Shown in pieces: positions 15,491 to 23,917 of a stretch of 64,000 nucleotides of DNA. How positions within the stretch are numbered: the first letter of the stretch is position 1; the number at the start of each line of letters is the position of its first letter. The stretch comes from Candidatus Didemnitutus sp. (GTDB lineage Bacteria > Verrucomicrobiota > Verrucomicrobiia > Opitutales > Opitutaceae). The position numbers and the translations under genes are program-made. The stretch is taken from positions 102,001 through 166,000 of the forward strand of contig JAHCAY010000004.1 in assembly GCA_019634575.1 (NCBI GenBank). Reading direction: 5' to 3'. The notes below the pieces were generated by a model that saw only the letters and a program-made list of their open reading frames with translations, did no database searches and was not told the origin of the DNA.

Positions 15491-18400
15491 TCAGCCGCCG
15501 AAGGATTTTTTCCCCCAGCGGCGGACTTCTTTCAGTTCGGGGGTGCGGGCTTCGATCAGGGCGCCGGCGACGGCGGGATGGTTGCGCAGTTCTTGAAATG
15601 CGGTGCCGGTCACGCGCCATTTCAGCGCGAAGGAGGTTTCCGCGATCGGCGCGACGCGGCCTTCGAAGAGGAAGGCGATCTCGATCTTCGTGTCGCCGTT
15701 GGCGGCGTCGATGGCTTTGCGGAGCTTCGGGAGAAAATCGGCGACGCCGGGATGATCGGGCGTGAGGAGCCACGTCACCTTGCGGATGTTGTTCGGGACG
15801 TAGGCGTCGAGGTGGTAAACCTCCTTGATGTTCAGGCGCGCGCCGTCGTTGCCTTTCATCACGGAGCCGAGGAGGACGACGGGGAGATTTTCCGCGAGGA
15901 TCTTGCCGTAGGTCTCGTAGGCGTCGGCATACATGTTGACCGAAATCGTCGCGCGGCGGCTGGCGAGATTGAAGAAGGCCCACGGGCGGTTGTCGCGTTT
16001 CGAGAGGCGCTTGGTGATGCCGCTCATCAGGCCGGCGAGGCGGAACTCGACGCGGTCGCCTTCGAGGAGAACGGTCTCCTCGGTGTGCGTGCTGAGCGCT
16101 TCGGCGAGGCCGGCGTAGGCGTTGAGCGGGTGGCCGGAGACGTAGAAGCCGAGGAGTTCTTTTTCGAATTGGAGGCGCTCCTGCGAGGTGAAGTCGGCGG
16201 CGGAGTCGGAAGCGGCAGCGGGCGTGTCGCCGCCGGGGACGTCGGCGGCCACCTTTTTGCCGCGCTTCGGCTTCTCGTCGGCGAGCATGTCGAGGAACGA
16301 GTGCTGGCCGGCGGCCTTGTCGCGAGCGTGGGCGGCTGCGCCGGCAAGAGCGGCGTCGATGCCGTCGAAGAGCGGCTTGCGCGGCGCGTGGCTGTAGTCG
16401 AAGGCGCCGGTCTTGACCAGGTGCTCGAGCACGCGCTTGTTGATCGCGCGGCCGTCGACGCGGCGCACGAAGTCGGCGAAGTCCGCGAACGGGCCGTTGG
16501 CCTCGCGCTCCTCGATGATTTTCGCGGCGGCGAGTTCGCCGACGCCCTTGATGCCGGCGAGGCCGAAGCGGATTTTGTCGCCGACGGGGGTAAAGTCGCC
16601 GCGCGATTCGTTCACGTCGGGGCCGAGGACGGTGATGCCCATCGCCTCGGCTTCGGCGATGAAGTGCGAGACCTTTTCGGCGTTGCCGAGCTCGGCGGTG
16701 AGCACGGCGGCCATGAATTCGACCGGGTAGTTCGCTTTGAGATACGCGGTCTGGTAGCTGACGAGCGCGTAGGACGCGGAGTGGGATTTGTTGAAGCCGT
16801 AGTTCGCGAACTTGTTCAGCAGGTCGAAGATTTCGTTGGCCTTGCTTTCGCTGATGTCGTTCACGCGTTTCGCGCCTTCGACGAACTTGATGCGCTCCTT
16901 CGCCATCGCGTCGGCGTCCTTCTTGCCCATGGCGCGGCGGAGCATGTCGGCGCCGCCGAGCGTGTAGCCGGCGATGATCTTGGCGCACTCCATGACCTGC
17001 TCCTGGTAGACAATGATGCCGTAGGTTTCCTTGAGCGATTGCTCGAGCAGTTGGTGCGGGTAGGCGACGGTGGACGGGTCGCGTTTGCCGCGGGCGTAGT
17101 CGGGGATGAACTGCATCGGGCCCGGGCGGTAGAGGGCGCAGATGGCGTTGATGTCGTTGATGTCGGTCACGCCGACCTGCTTGCAAGCGTTCTGCATGCC
17201 GCCGGATTCGAGCTGGAACACGCCGACGGTCTTGCCGGCGTTGAGGATGGTGTAGGTCTTCGGGTCGTCGAGCGGGATGGTCTCGATGTCGAAGTCGGGC
17301 TGCGCGGTGCGGCGGACGTTGGCGACGGCGTCGGAGATGACGGTCAGCGTCTTCAGGCCGAGAAAATCCATCTTCAGCAGGCCGAGTTTGCCGACGGCGT
17401 TCATGTCGTATTGCACGGTCACGTCGCCTTCCTGGAGCGTGAGCGGGACGAACTCGTCGAGCGGCTGGTCGGTGATGATGATGCCGGCGGCGTGCTTGCC
17501 GGTGTTGCGGACCATGCCTTCGAGCACGAGGCCTTGATCGAGGATTTTTTTCGCGACCGGGTTGCGGTCGTATTCGTTTTTCAGCTCGGCGGATTTTTCG
17601 ATGGCGGCCTTGAGCTCGATGTTGAGCTCGTCGGGGATCATCTTGGCGAGGCGGTCGGCCTCGGCGAAGGGCAGGTCGTGCACGCGCGAGACGTCGCGCA
17701 CGACCATCTTCGCGCCGAGCGTGCCGTAGGTGATGATGTTGGCGACGCAGTCGTTGCCGTATTTCTGGCGGACGTAGTCGATGACCTCGCCGCGGCGGCG
17801 CATGCAGAAGTCGATGTCGAAGTCGGGCGGCGACACGCGCTCGGGGTTGAGGAAGCGCTCGAAGAGGAGCTTGAAGCGGATCGGGTCGAGGTTGGTGATC
17901 CCAAGCACGTAGGCGACGAGGCAGCCGGCGCCGGAGCCGCGGCCCGGGCCGACGGGGATGCCTTTCGATTTCGCCCAGTGAATGAAATCCCAGACGACGA
18001 GGAAGTAGTCGATGAAACCCGTGACGCGGATGATCGAGAGCTCGAAGGCGAGGCGCACCACGAGTTCCTCCTCGAGCGGGAGGCCGTTGTAGTCGGGCGC
18101 GACGGGTTTCTGGCCGGGCGGGAGGTTGGTGAGTTTCGCGAGGCGTTCGGCGACGGCGGGGCGCGTCGCGACGTCGTCGTAGTTGAAGTTGTAACGCTTT
18201 TTCAGGCCTTCGTGGCAGAGCTGCTCGAGGTAGCCGCCGGGCGTGAGCTGGTCCTTGATCTCGGCGGGGAGCGGATACTTCGGGTAACGCTCGGAGCCCT
18301 TGGGGAAGGGGATGATGCCCGTCTCACACATCTCGGCGACGGCATGGGTGTTCACGACCGACTCCGGGACCTCGATGAAGAGCTTTTCCATTTCGGCGCG

Positions 18401-19159
18401 CGACTTCAGGTAGAACTGAGTGCCGTCGAATTTCATGCGGTCCGTCTCGGCGACCTTGGCGCCGGTCTGGATGCAGAGGAGCGAGTCGTGCGGGCCGGCG
18501 TCCTCGTGGTTCACGTAATGGACGTCGTTCGTGCAGATGACCTTCAGGCCGAACTCTTCGCCGAGCTTCAGCAGGCCGGGGATGATCTTGCGCTGTTCGG
18601 GGATGCCGTGGTCCTGGATTTCGACGAAGAAGTTTTCGCGGCCGAAGATTTCCACGAAGCGTCCGCAAGCCTGGCGCGCTTGCTCGTAGCGGTCGTGGAG
18701 CAGGTGCTGCGGGACGATGGCGGCGAGGCAGCCGGTGAAGCCGATGAGGCCGCCGGAATACTTCGCGAGCGTCTCCATGTCCGCGCGCGGCTTGTAGTAA
18801 AAGCCCTTGAGGTGCGCGTAGGAGACGAGCTTCAGGAGGTTTTGGTAACCTTGGAGGTTTTTCGCCAAGAGCCCCATGTGGTAGTAGCTCTTGCCGTCCT
18901 CGGAGCGGCCCGTTTTCTCGAGCGCGGACGTCTCGGTCAGGTAGATTTCGCAGCCGATGAGCGGCTTGATGCCGGCGGACTTGGCGGCGTTGGCGAACTC
19001 GATGGCGCCATACATGTTGCCGTGGTCGGTGAGCGCGAGGGCGGTCATCCCGAGGTCCTTGGCGCGGCCCATCAGGCGGTCGATGCGGCAGGCGCCGTCG
19101 AGCAGGCTGTAGTCGGTGTGGACGTGAAGATGGACGAAACTGTTGTCGGGAGCGGCCAC
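15491..19159 (-). CDS. dnaE: DNA polymerase III alpha subunit
   Basis: The 1222-residue replicative polymerase starts with an intact PHP domain (FVHLHVHTDYSLLDGACRI, ALTDHGNMYGAIEF). The palm has GPGRGSGAGCLVAYVLGITNLDPI and PDFDIDFCMRRRGEVIDYV, whose Asp residues bind catalytic metals, and YGTLGAKMVVRDVSR. KSHSASYALVSYQTAYLKANYPVEFMAAVL marks the fingers region. The tail has GELAAAKIIEERE (helix-hairpin-helix), FEKELLGFYVSGHPL and an OB fold (LAGLMSGITKRLSKRDNRPWAFF). In E. coli terms it synthesises the chromosome as the holoenzyme catalytic subunit. Residues about 968-978 (KVAADVPGGD, linker) are coded by a degenerate copy of a repeat found elsewhere in the window. Confidence 0.98.
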   Translation of the reverse strand: MAAPDNSFVHLHVHTDYSLLDGACRIDRLMGRAKDLGMTALALTDHGNMYGAIEFANAAKSAGIKPLIGCEIYLTETSALEKTGRSEDGKSYYHMGLLAKNLQGYQNLLKLVSYAHLKGFYYKPRADMETLAKYSGGLIGFTGCLAAIVPQHLLHDRYEQARQACGRFVEIFGRENFFVEIQDHGIPEQRKIIPGLLKLGEEFGLKVICTNDVHYVNHEDAGPHDSLLCIQTGAKVAETDRMKFDGTQFYLKSRAEMEKLFIEVPESVVNTHAVAEMCETGIIPFPKGSERYPKYPLPAEIKDQLTPGGYLEQLCHEGLKKRYNFNYDDVATRPAVAERLAKLTNLPPGQKPVAPDYNGLPLEEELVVRLAFELSIIRVTGFIDYFLVVWDFIHWAKSKGIPVGPGRGSGAGCLVAYVLGITNLDPIRFKLLFERFLNPERVSPPDFDIDFCMRRRGEVIDYVRQKYGNDCVANIITYGTLGAKMVVRDVSRVHDLPFAEADRLAKMIPDELNIELKAAIEKSAELKNEYDRNPVAKKILDQGLVLEGMVRNTGKHAAGIIITDQPLDEFVPLTLQEGDVTVQYDMNAVGKLGLLKMDFLGLKTLTVISDAVANVRRTAQPDFDIETIPLDDPKTYTILNAGKTVGVFQLESGGMQNACKQVGVTDINDINAICALYRPGPMQFIPDYARGKRDPSTVAYPHQLLEQSLKETYGIIVYQEQVMECAKIIAGYTLGGADMLRRAMGKKDADAMAKERIKFVEGAKRVNDISESKANEIFDLLNKFANYGFNKSHSASYALVSYQTAYLKANYPVEFMAAVLTAELGNAEKVSHFIAEAEAMGITVLGPDVNESRGDFTPVGDKIRFGLAGIKGVGELAAAKIIEEREANGPFADFADFVRRVDGRAINKRVLEHLVKTGAFDYSHAPRKPLFDGIDAALAGAAAHARDKAAGQHSFLDMLADEKPKRGKKVAADVPGGDTPAAASDSAADFTSQERLQFEKELLGFYVSGHPLNAYAGLAEALSTHTEETVLLEGDRVEFRLAGLMSGITKRLSKRDNRPWAFFNLASRRATISVNMYADAYETYGKILAENLPVVLLGSVMKGNDGARLNIKEVYHLDAYVPNNIRKVTWLLTPDHPGVADFLPKLRKAIDAANGDTKIEIAFLFEGRVAPIAETSFALKWRVTGTAFQELRNHPAVAGALIEARTPELKEVRRWGKKSFGG
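16226..16256 (-). repeat. Degenerate REP unit within dnaE
   Basis: Compared with the intergenic unit at 15397-15426, this 31-base stretch differs by one inserted G and two substitutions (GTCGCCGCCGGGG-ACGTCGGCGG-CCACCTTT). It codes for KVAADVPGGD in the variable linker before the conserved FEKELLGFYVSGHPL segment of dnaE. Confidence 0.6.
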
Positions 19160-19353
19160 GGGGAGGCATCGGAAGCCGCGCGGCGGGGTGCCGCAAGCGG
19201 AAAGACCTCACACCTTGCCGACACGCGAAGTTCGTTCATCCACGCAGCCTTAACCATGTCGGGCGGCGTCTCGCGACCGCGCCACGAACGCGGTTGCGGC
19301 AGCGCGCGACGGCAGGGCCAGGCGACCCCGCCCTGCATCCGAAAAAATAGCTG

Positions 19354-19382
19354 TTGACGCGGCTTCGCGCGCCCGGCTTCTT
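19354..19382 (+). promoter_or_regulatory. Possible rpsU promoter
   Basis: TTGACG (19354-19359) makes a good -35 box. A weak -10 (CTTCTT, 19377-19382) lies 17 bp downstream, 38 bp before the rpsU start. Assigned by inspection only. Confidence 0.35.
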
Positions 19383-19419
19383 GTGGACCTTTCGACACTT
19401 CCCAACCACTCCCTTTCCC

Positions 19420-19617
19420 ATGTCCATCGAGATCAAAATGCGCAAAAACGAGCCGATCGACCGTGCGCTGCGCCGCATGAAGAAGAAGCTCGACCGCGAG
19501 AACATCATCAAAGACGTGCGCGCGAAGCGTTACTACGAGAAGCCGTGCGAGAAGCGCCGCCGCAAGGAGAAGGTCGCTGCCTTCACCGCGATGCTCCGCG
19601 CCCGCTACGCGAACTGA
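19420..19617 (+). CDS. rpsU: 30S ribosomal protein S21
   Basis: The 65-residue basic protein MSIEIKMRKNEPIDRALRRM continues with KKKLDRENIIKDVRAKRYYEKPCEKRRRKEK, the whole S21 signature at normal length. S21 sits on the 30S platform near the anti-Shine-Dalgarno and helps initiation. The start at 19420 is chosen because the frame upstream carries no family sequence. It is a single gene between divergent dnaE and a downstream terminator. Confidence 0.97.
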   Translation: MSIEIKMRKNEPIDRALRRMKKKLDRENIIKDVRAKRYYEKPCEKRRRKEKVAAFTAMLRARYAN

Positions 19618-19641
19618 GTTCCGCGTCGCTCCCGTTTTCCG

Positions 19642-19680
19642 AACCGGTCGCTGCCTAGTGCGCGCGGCCGGTTTTTTATT
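19642..19680 (+). terminator. Terminator of rpsU
   Basis: AACCGG (19642-19647) pairs with CCGGTT (19668-19673), with extra GC pairing inside, followed by TTTTATT. It lies 25 bp after the rpsU stop. Confidence 0.75.
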
Positions 19681-19757
19681 GTCCGAATGGCCCGGCGGTC
19701 GGCGGCACCACGCCGCTTGCCAGATGCGCAAACAGTTGTCCTAGTGACAGCTCACCC

Positions 19758-20711
19758 ATGAAGCCCATCCTTTCGCTGTCCACCTGCTGGCTCTCGCAGC
19801 GGCACCAGGATGGCTACGAGATGCTCAAGGAGATGGCCTCGCTCGGCTTCGAGTGGGCCGAGCTCAGCCACGGCGTCCGCATCACGCTCGTGCCCGGCAT
19901 CCTGCGCGCGGTCGAGGAGGGCGTGATCAAGATCTCGTCGTGCCACAATTTCTGCCCGTTGCCGACCGGCATCACACACGCGGCGCCGAATCTTTACGTC
20001 CCGAGCGCGAAGGATCGCCGCGAGCGCGAGCAATGGCTGCGACACAGCAAGCGCTCCGTGGAGTTCGCCGCGCAGGTTGGCGCCAAGAAGCTCGTGATGC
20101 ACCTCGGCAACCTGGAGTTCTTCTGGATGAACCCGGTGCGGAAGGTCGAGCGCTACGTCGATGCGCATCCGGGAGAGGACCTCACGAAGGACGTCGCCTA
20201 CCGGAAGCTGCTCGGAGGCGTGATGAGCAAGCTGCGGGCGCACAAACAGCTTTTCTGGGAGAACACCCGCGCGAGCATCGCGGAGCTGCTGCCCTACGCC
20301 ACGAAGAACGGCATCGCGCTCGCGCTCGAGAATCGCGAAAAGCTCGAGGAGCTGCCGCTCGACGACGACTACGCGCCATACGTGGAGACGCTGCCACAGG
20401 ACTTGCTCGCCGGTTACTGGCACGACACCGGCCACGCGCACATCAAGGCGAGTCTCGGCGTCATCGATCATCGCGAGCATCTCACGAAAAACGCGCCGCG
20501 CGCCATCGGCTTTCACTTGCACGATGTGAGCGCGGACGGGCACGACCATCAGGCGATCGGCTCGGGCAAAATCGACTTCGCCATGGTGAGCGAATTTTGG
20601 CGGCCGGAACACACGCTCGTGCTCGAGTTCAGCCCGCGGCTCACGGTCGAGGACGTGATCGTCTCGAAACAACGCGCCGAGCTACTGATCCGAAATCGAT
20701 TCGGCGGTTGA
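19758..20711 (+). CDS. Sugar phosphate isomerase/epimerase-like TIM-barrel protein
   Basis: This 317-residue protein resembles the xylose isomerase-like/AP endonuclease 2 TIM-barrel superfamily. It has MLKEMASLGFEWAELSHGVR at the start, AAQVGAKKLVMHLGNLEFF, IALALENREKLEELPLDDDY (metal-binding Glu), LLAGYWHDTGHAHIKASLGVI (Asp/His), IGFHLHDVSADGHDHQAIGSG and a final HTLVLEFSPR. The substrate is unknown; family members isomerise sugars or act on abasic DNA. It stands alone between rpsU and the mutY end. Confidence 0.8.
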   Translation: MKPILSLSTCWLSQRHQDGYEMLKEMASLGFEWAELSHGVRITLVPGILRAVEEGVIKISSCHNFCPLPTGITHAAPNLYVPSAKDRREREQWLRHSKRSVEFAAQVGAKKLVMHLGNLEFFWMNPVRKVERYVDAHPGEDLTKDVAYRKLLGGVMSKLRAHKQLFWENTRASIAELLPYATKNGIALALENREKLEELPLDDDYAPYVETLPQDLLAGYWHDTGHAHIKASLGVIDHREHLTKNAPRAIGFHLHDVSADGHDHQAIGSGKIDFAMVSEFWRPEHTLVLEFSPRLTVEDVIVSKQRAELLIRNRFGG

Positions 20712-20714
20712 GTC

Positions 20715-20740
20715 GGTAGCCCGCGATCTCCGAGCGCGGG
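20715..20740 (+). repeat. REP-like unit GGTAGCCCGCG...CGCGGG
   Basis: The unit starts four bases after the isomerase stop codon. It matches 23917-23942 except for two positions and folds with CCCGCG / CGCGGG arms. It may act as a 3'-end stabilising hairpin between convergent genes. Confidence 0.65.
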
Positions 20741-20817
20741 TGAAGTGCGCAGTGGAGTGCGTCGACCCCGACGTGCTCGGATTTCAATCGCGACGCAGTT
20801 TCTCGAACGCGTTGAGG

Positions 20818-21873
20818 TCAACGCGTTCCACCCGCGTCGGCGAGCAACTCCGCGATCCAGCGCTTGTGCGGACCGGACAGCGTGACGCGGTCGAGTGCGT
20901 CGCGTGCGATCCACTCGAGCGCGGCGTCCGCGGCGATGCGTTTGCGCAGCGCGGCGTCGAGTTGCACCGCATAGATTTGCTCCGTGATTTGGAAGCGCGT
21001 GATTGTGCGCCGTTTCGTGGCGAGCAGGGCGGACGCGGCGGGTTTCACGCCGAGGTCGCTCGCCTCCGGCAGTTCGTGCACGCCGGCGAGGCGTTTGGCG
21101 TTCGTGTCGCCCCGGCGCAGCAGAACGCGTCCGCGATCGAGGACGAAAGTCCGCATGACGGACTTCTGCTCGATCTGCTTGGGGGCGAAACGCGGCAAAG
21201 CGTCCTGATTGCCCGCTCGGCGCGCGGCGCAGAAATCGGCGACAGGGCACGTCAGGCAAAGCGGCTTGGCACGGAAACAGACGGTCGCGCCGAGTTCCAT
21301 CATCGCCTGGTTGTGCGTGCCGGGATCCGCGCCGACGATCAGGGCGTCGGCGAGCGGCGTGAAGTGTTTCGCCGCGTCGACTCCGGTGGCGAAGCGCTTC
21401 GTCTCGCCGGTGAGGCGGGCGAGGATGCGCACGACATTGCCGTCGACACACGCGGCCGGTTCCCCGAAGGCGATGCTCGTGATCGCAGCCGAGGTGTATG
21501 GACCGATGCCGGGCAATTCGCGCCACTCGGCCGGCGTGCGCGGCGGGGCGGGGCGTGCGACGAGGGCGTGGGCGAGTTTGTGGAGATTGCGGGCGCGCGA
21601 GTAGTAGCCGAGGCCTTCCCAGAGTTTCAGCACCTTCGTCTCCGGCGCGGCGGCGAGCGCGGCGAAGTCCGGCAGCGTGCGCAGCCAGCGATCGAAGTAG
21701 GGCAGCACGGTCGCGACCTGCGTTTGCTGGAGCATGAACTCCGAGACGACGGTCTTGTAGAGCGACGGCGCGTCGCGCCACGGCAGGCGGCGCTGGTGGA
21801 CGCGATACCAGCCATGCAGCGCGGCATGGAAGTCGGCCCGGCGGGCGGTGAGTTGCGCGGGATGAGAGGCCAC
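20818..21873 (-). CDS. mutY: A/G-specific adenine glycosylase
   Basis: The enzyme removes adenine mispaired with 8-oxoguanine. The catalytic domain shows FHAALHGWYRVHQRRLPWRDAP, VSEFMLQQTQVATVLPYFDRW (catalytic Glu), the helix-hairpin-helix LPGIGPYTSAAI and VDGNVVRILARL (catalytic Asp). The [4Fe-4S] ligands are Cx6Cx2Cx5C in VCFRAKPLCLTCPVADFC. A NUDIX-like C-terminal domain recognises 8-oxoG (MRTFVLDRGRVLLRR...LAGVHELPE). The GTG at 21873 gives 351 residues and begins just before the conserved domain. An ATG at 21999 would add 42 residues (MATKRRKNTRKTCRALTL) coded wholly by an inverted-repeat element, so it is less likely. Confidence 0.93.
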   Translation of the reverse strand: MASHPAQLTARRADFHAALHGWYRVHQRRLPWRDAPSLYKTVVSEFMLQQTQVATVLPYFDRWLRTLPDFAALAAAPETKVLKLWEGLGYYSRARNLHKLAHALVARPAPPRTPAEWRELPGIGPYTSAAITSIAFGEPAACVDGNVVRILARLTGETKRFATGVDAAKHFTPLADALIVGADPGTHNQAMMELGATVCFRAKPLCLTCPVADFCAARRAGNQDALPRFAPKQIEQKSVMRTFVLDRGRVLLRRGDTNAKRLAGVHELPEASDLGVKPAASALLATKRRTITRFQITEQIYAVQLDAALRKRIAADAALEWIARDALDRVTLSGPHKRWIAELLADAGGTR

Positions 21874-22002
21874 GAAGAGGCACGAGAAGACACAAAAAAC
21901 CAGCAGAGGGAAGGAGGGTTTTGCGCAGACGTCGCCTCGCGGTGACAGAGTGAGGGCTCGGCAAGTTTTTCGTGTATTTTTGCGTCTCTTTGTGGCCACC
22001 TC
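21864..22002. repeat. AT-rich long inverted repeat between mutY and rnhC
   Basis: The left arm (GAGGCCACGAAGAGGCACGA..., about 21865-21901) and the right arm (about 21960-22002) are imperfect reverse complements of about 36-43 bases. Each carries GGCCAC-AAGAG-CRC-AA-ACAC-AAAAA, with about 58 bp between. Base composition is clearly lower in GC than its neighbours. The starts of both mutY and rnhC lie at its borders. It resembles a small non-coding mobile or repeat element. Confidence 0.65.
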
Positions 22003-22007
22003 TCCGC

Positions 22008-23018
22008 ATGCCGAAACGGTTCGACGACGCCGCGGAAGAAAAGCCGAAGGCGCTGACCACTTACACGATCAAGCTCGACGATGCGCAGATGGAAAAGCTG
22101 CGCGCCGCCGTGGCGAAGAAGTATTGGGAGGAGGTCGAGGTGCCGTATGCGCGGTTCGCGTTCAAAGGCCCGAAGGTCAACGTCACCGCCTACACGAGCG
22201 GCAAGGTCGTCGTGGCTGGCAAGGAGACGGAGGATTTCGTGCAGAATGTCATCGAGGCCGAAGTCACGGGTCTCGCGCAACTCGGCTACGACGACGTGCA
22301 TCATCCCGAATGGTTCGAACCGCACGCGGGCCTTGACGAGTCGGGCAAGGGCGACCTGTTCGGGCCCGTCGTGGCCGCGACCGTCATCGCCGAAAAACCC
22401 GCCATCGATGCGTGGTGCAAGGCCGGTGTGCGCGACTCGAAGAGCATCGAGGACTCGCAGATTCTGAAACTCGACGAGCTCATCCGCGGCACGTCCGGCG
22501 CGGTCGTCGAGGTCGTCTATTGCGGCATGGCGAAATACAACGAGCTGATGCTCAAGCCGACGGCGAACCTGAACCGCCTGCTCGCGTGGCAGCACGCCCG
22601 GGCGCTCGAGGCGGCGTTGCAGAAGAAATGGGTGCCGCGCGGCCTGCTCGACCAGTTTTCCAAGGAGCCGCTCGTGCAACGCGAGTTGAAGAAGCGCGGA
22701 CTCGAGCGCTTCAACCTCGAGATGCGCACGAAGGCCGAGTCGGACCCGGTGGTCGCCGCCGCGTCGGTCGTGGCGCGCGCGGAATTCGTCCGGCAGATGC
22801 GCGAGCTCTCGCGCGAGTTCGGCGACAAGCTCCAGTTCGGCGCCGGCGCGCAGGCCAAGGCGCAGGCGGCGGCGATCGTGGAACGCTTGGGCGCACGGGC
22901 GTTGCCGCGGTTCGCGAAGCTGCACTTCCGCACGAGCTACGAAGTCGTGTCCGCTGCGGGCAAGCTCGACGAGCTGCCGCTGAAGGAACCGAAGGAGAAG
23001 ACGGAATGGCGGCGGTGA
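22008..23018 (+). CDS. rnhC: Ribonuclease HIII
   Basis: The 336-residue protein begins MPKRFDDAAEEKPKALTTYTIKL. Residues up to about 95 form the TBP-like substrate-binding domain special to RNase HIII (YTIKLDDAQMEKLRAAV, FAFKGPKVNVTAYTSGKVVVAGK). The catalytic domain opens with GLDESGKGDLFGPVVAATVI, the DEsGkGd form that separates HIII from HII, then VRDSKSI and KAESDPVVAAASVVAR with the further acidic metal ligands. It cuts the RNA strand of RNA/DNA hybrids. It is followed after 113 bp by rnhB. The in-frame start at 21972 reads from the repeat element and was rejected. Confidence 0.93.
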   Translation: MPKRFDDAAEEKPKALTTYTIKLDDAQMEKLRAAVAKKYWEEVEVPYARFAFKGPKVNVTAYTSGKVVVAGKETEDFVQNVIEAEVTGLAQLGYDDVHHPEWFEPHAGLDESGKGDLFGPVVAATVIAEKPAIDAWCKAGVRDSKSIEDSQILKLDELIRGTSGAVVEVVYCGMAKYNELMLKPTANLNRLLAWQHARALEAALQKKWVPRGLLDQFSKEPLVQRELKKRGLERFNLEMRTKAESDPVVAAASVVARAEFVRQMRELSREFGDKLQFGAGAQAKAQAAAIVERLGARALPRFAKLHFRTSYEVVSAAGKLDELPLKEPKEKTEWRR

Positions 23019-23063
23019 GTTGAGTCAGCGATGGTCTCTCAAGCGCAACGAAACCGTCGGGCC

Positions 23064-23123
23064 TGTGGGAGCGAGCTTGCTCGCGACCCGCGCGCCGCTG
23101 TCGTGAGCAAGCTCACTCCCACA
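23064..23123. repeat. REP doublet between rnhC and rnhB
   Basis: TGTGGGAGCGAGCTTGCTCG...(23064-23087) and its inverted copy (23100-23123) match at 22 of 24 positions and are separated by 12 bases. Each arm is itself palindromic (GAGC-TTG-CTC type). The unit resembles the REP sequences widely known from Pseudomonas. Confidence 0.75.
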
Positions 23124-23131
23124 AGCAAGTC

Positions 23132-23917
23132 ATGCCGGTGAAACGCCGCCAGCTCCGCGCGTTCGACCTGAAGCAGATTCACGGCTTCGAGGGACTCATC
23201 GGCGTCGACGAGGCCGGGCGCGGCGCGCTGGCCGGTCCGGTCGTGGCCGGCGCGGTGCTGGTGACGCGCGAGTTCCTCGAGGGAAAATGGGCGGTCGCGA
23301 AAGGTGGACGCGTCAACGACTCGAAGCAGCTCAGCGCGGAGGAGCGGGCGGAGCTGTGGACGGAATTCGACGAGCTGGCGCGCGCCGGACAGATCCACGC
23401 GACCTTCGGTGTGGCGAGCGTGGCGGAGATCGAGACGCTGAACATTCTCGGCGCCACGAAGCTCGCGATGCGCCGCGCGCTCGAGCAGATTTATCCGCCG
23501 ACGGCGTTCGAGCGGAAGATCGAGCCGGATCTTTTCGCGAGCGAAGCGGAGCGCGCGGCCTTCCAGCCGACCGTCTCGTGCAAGGTGCTCGTCGACGGTC
23601 TGCCGCTGCGGCACTTCCCGTATCCGCACGAGGGACTGGTGAACGGCGACGCGCGGTCGCTGTGCATCGCGATGGCGTCGATCGTCGCGAAAGTGACGCG
23701 CGATCGGATGATGGACGCACTCGACAAGGTGCACGAGGCCTACGGCTTCGCGCAGCACAAAGGCTACGGCACCGAGGAGCATCGCGAGGCCGTGCTGAAG
23801 CTCGGGCGCTGCGTGGCGCACCGGGACAGTTTTTTGCGGAAACTCTTCGCCCAGCCACGCGACTTGGAGGGACAGCTGACGTTCTTCGGCGAGGAATCGG
23901 CCCCGGAGTCGCAATAG
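23132..23917 (+). CDS. rnhB: Ribonuclease HII
   Basis: The 261-residue enzyme has LIGVDEAGRGALAGPVVAGAV near residues 22-42 (catalytic Asp-Glu of the DEaGrG motif), VNDSKQLSAEER, KVLVDGLPLRH (Asp) and SIVAKVTRDRMMDALDKVHEAYGFAQHKGYGTEEH. It removes ribonucleotides misincorporated in DNA by incising 5' to the ribonucleotide. It begins 9 bp after a REP doublet and its stop codon overlaps another REP unit. It is next to rnhC, an uncommon arrangement. Confidence 0.95.
   Translation: MPVKRRQLRAFDLKQIHGFEGLIGVDEAGRGALAGPVVAGAVLVTREFLEGKWAVAKGGRVNDSKQLSAEERAELWTEFDELARAGQIHATFGVASVAEIETLNILGATKLAMRRALEQIYPPTAFERKIEPDLFASEAERAAFQPTVSCKVLVDGLPLRHFPYPHEGLVNGDARSLCIAMASIVAKVTRDRMMDALDKVHEAYGFAQHKGYGTEEHREAVLKLGRCVAHRDSFLRKLFAQPRDLEGQLTFFGEESAPESQ

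Noticed and set aside
15104..19357. A 1417-codon open frame antisense to dnaE
   Set aside because: dnaE on the other strand has full family motifs; the antisense frame is a by-product of strong GC bias at third codon positions and shows no recognisable domain.
21874..21999. N-terminal extension of MutY to the ATG at 21999
   Set aside because: The added 42 residues are coded by an inverted-repeat element and have no counterpart in MutY proteins.
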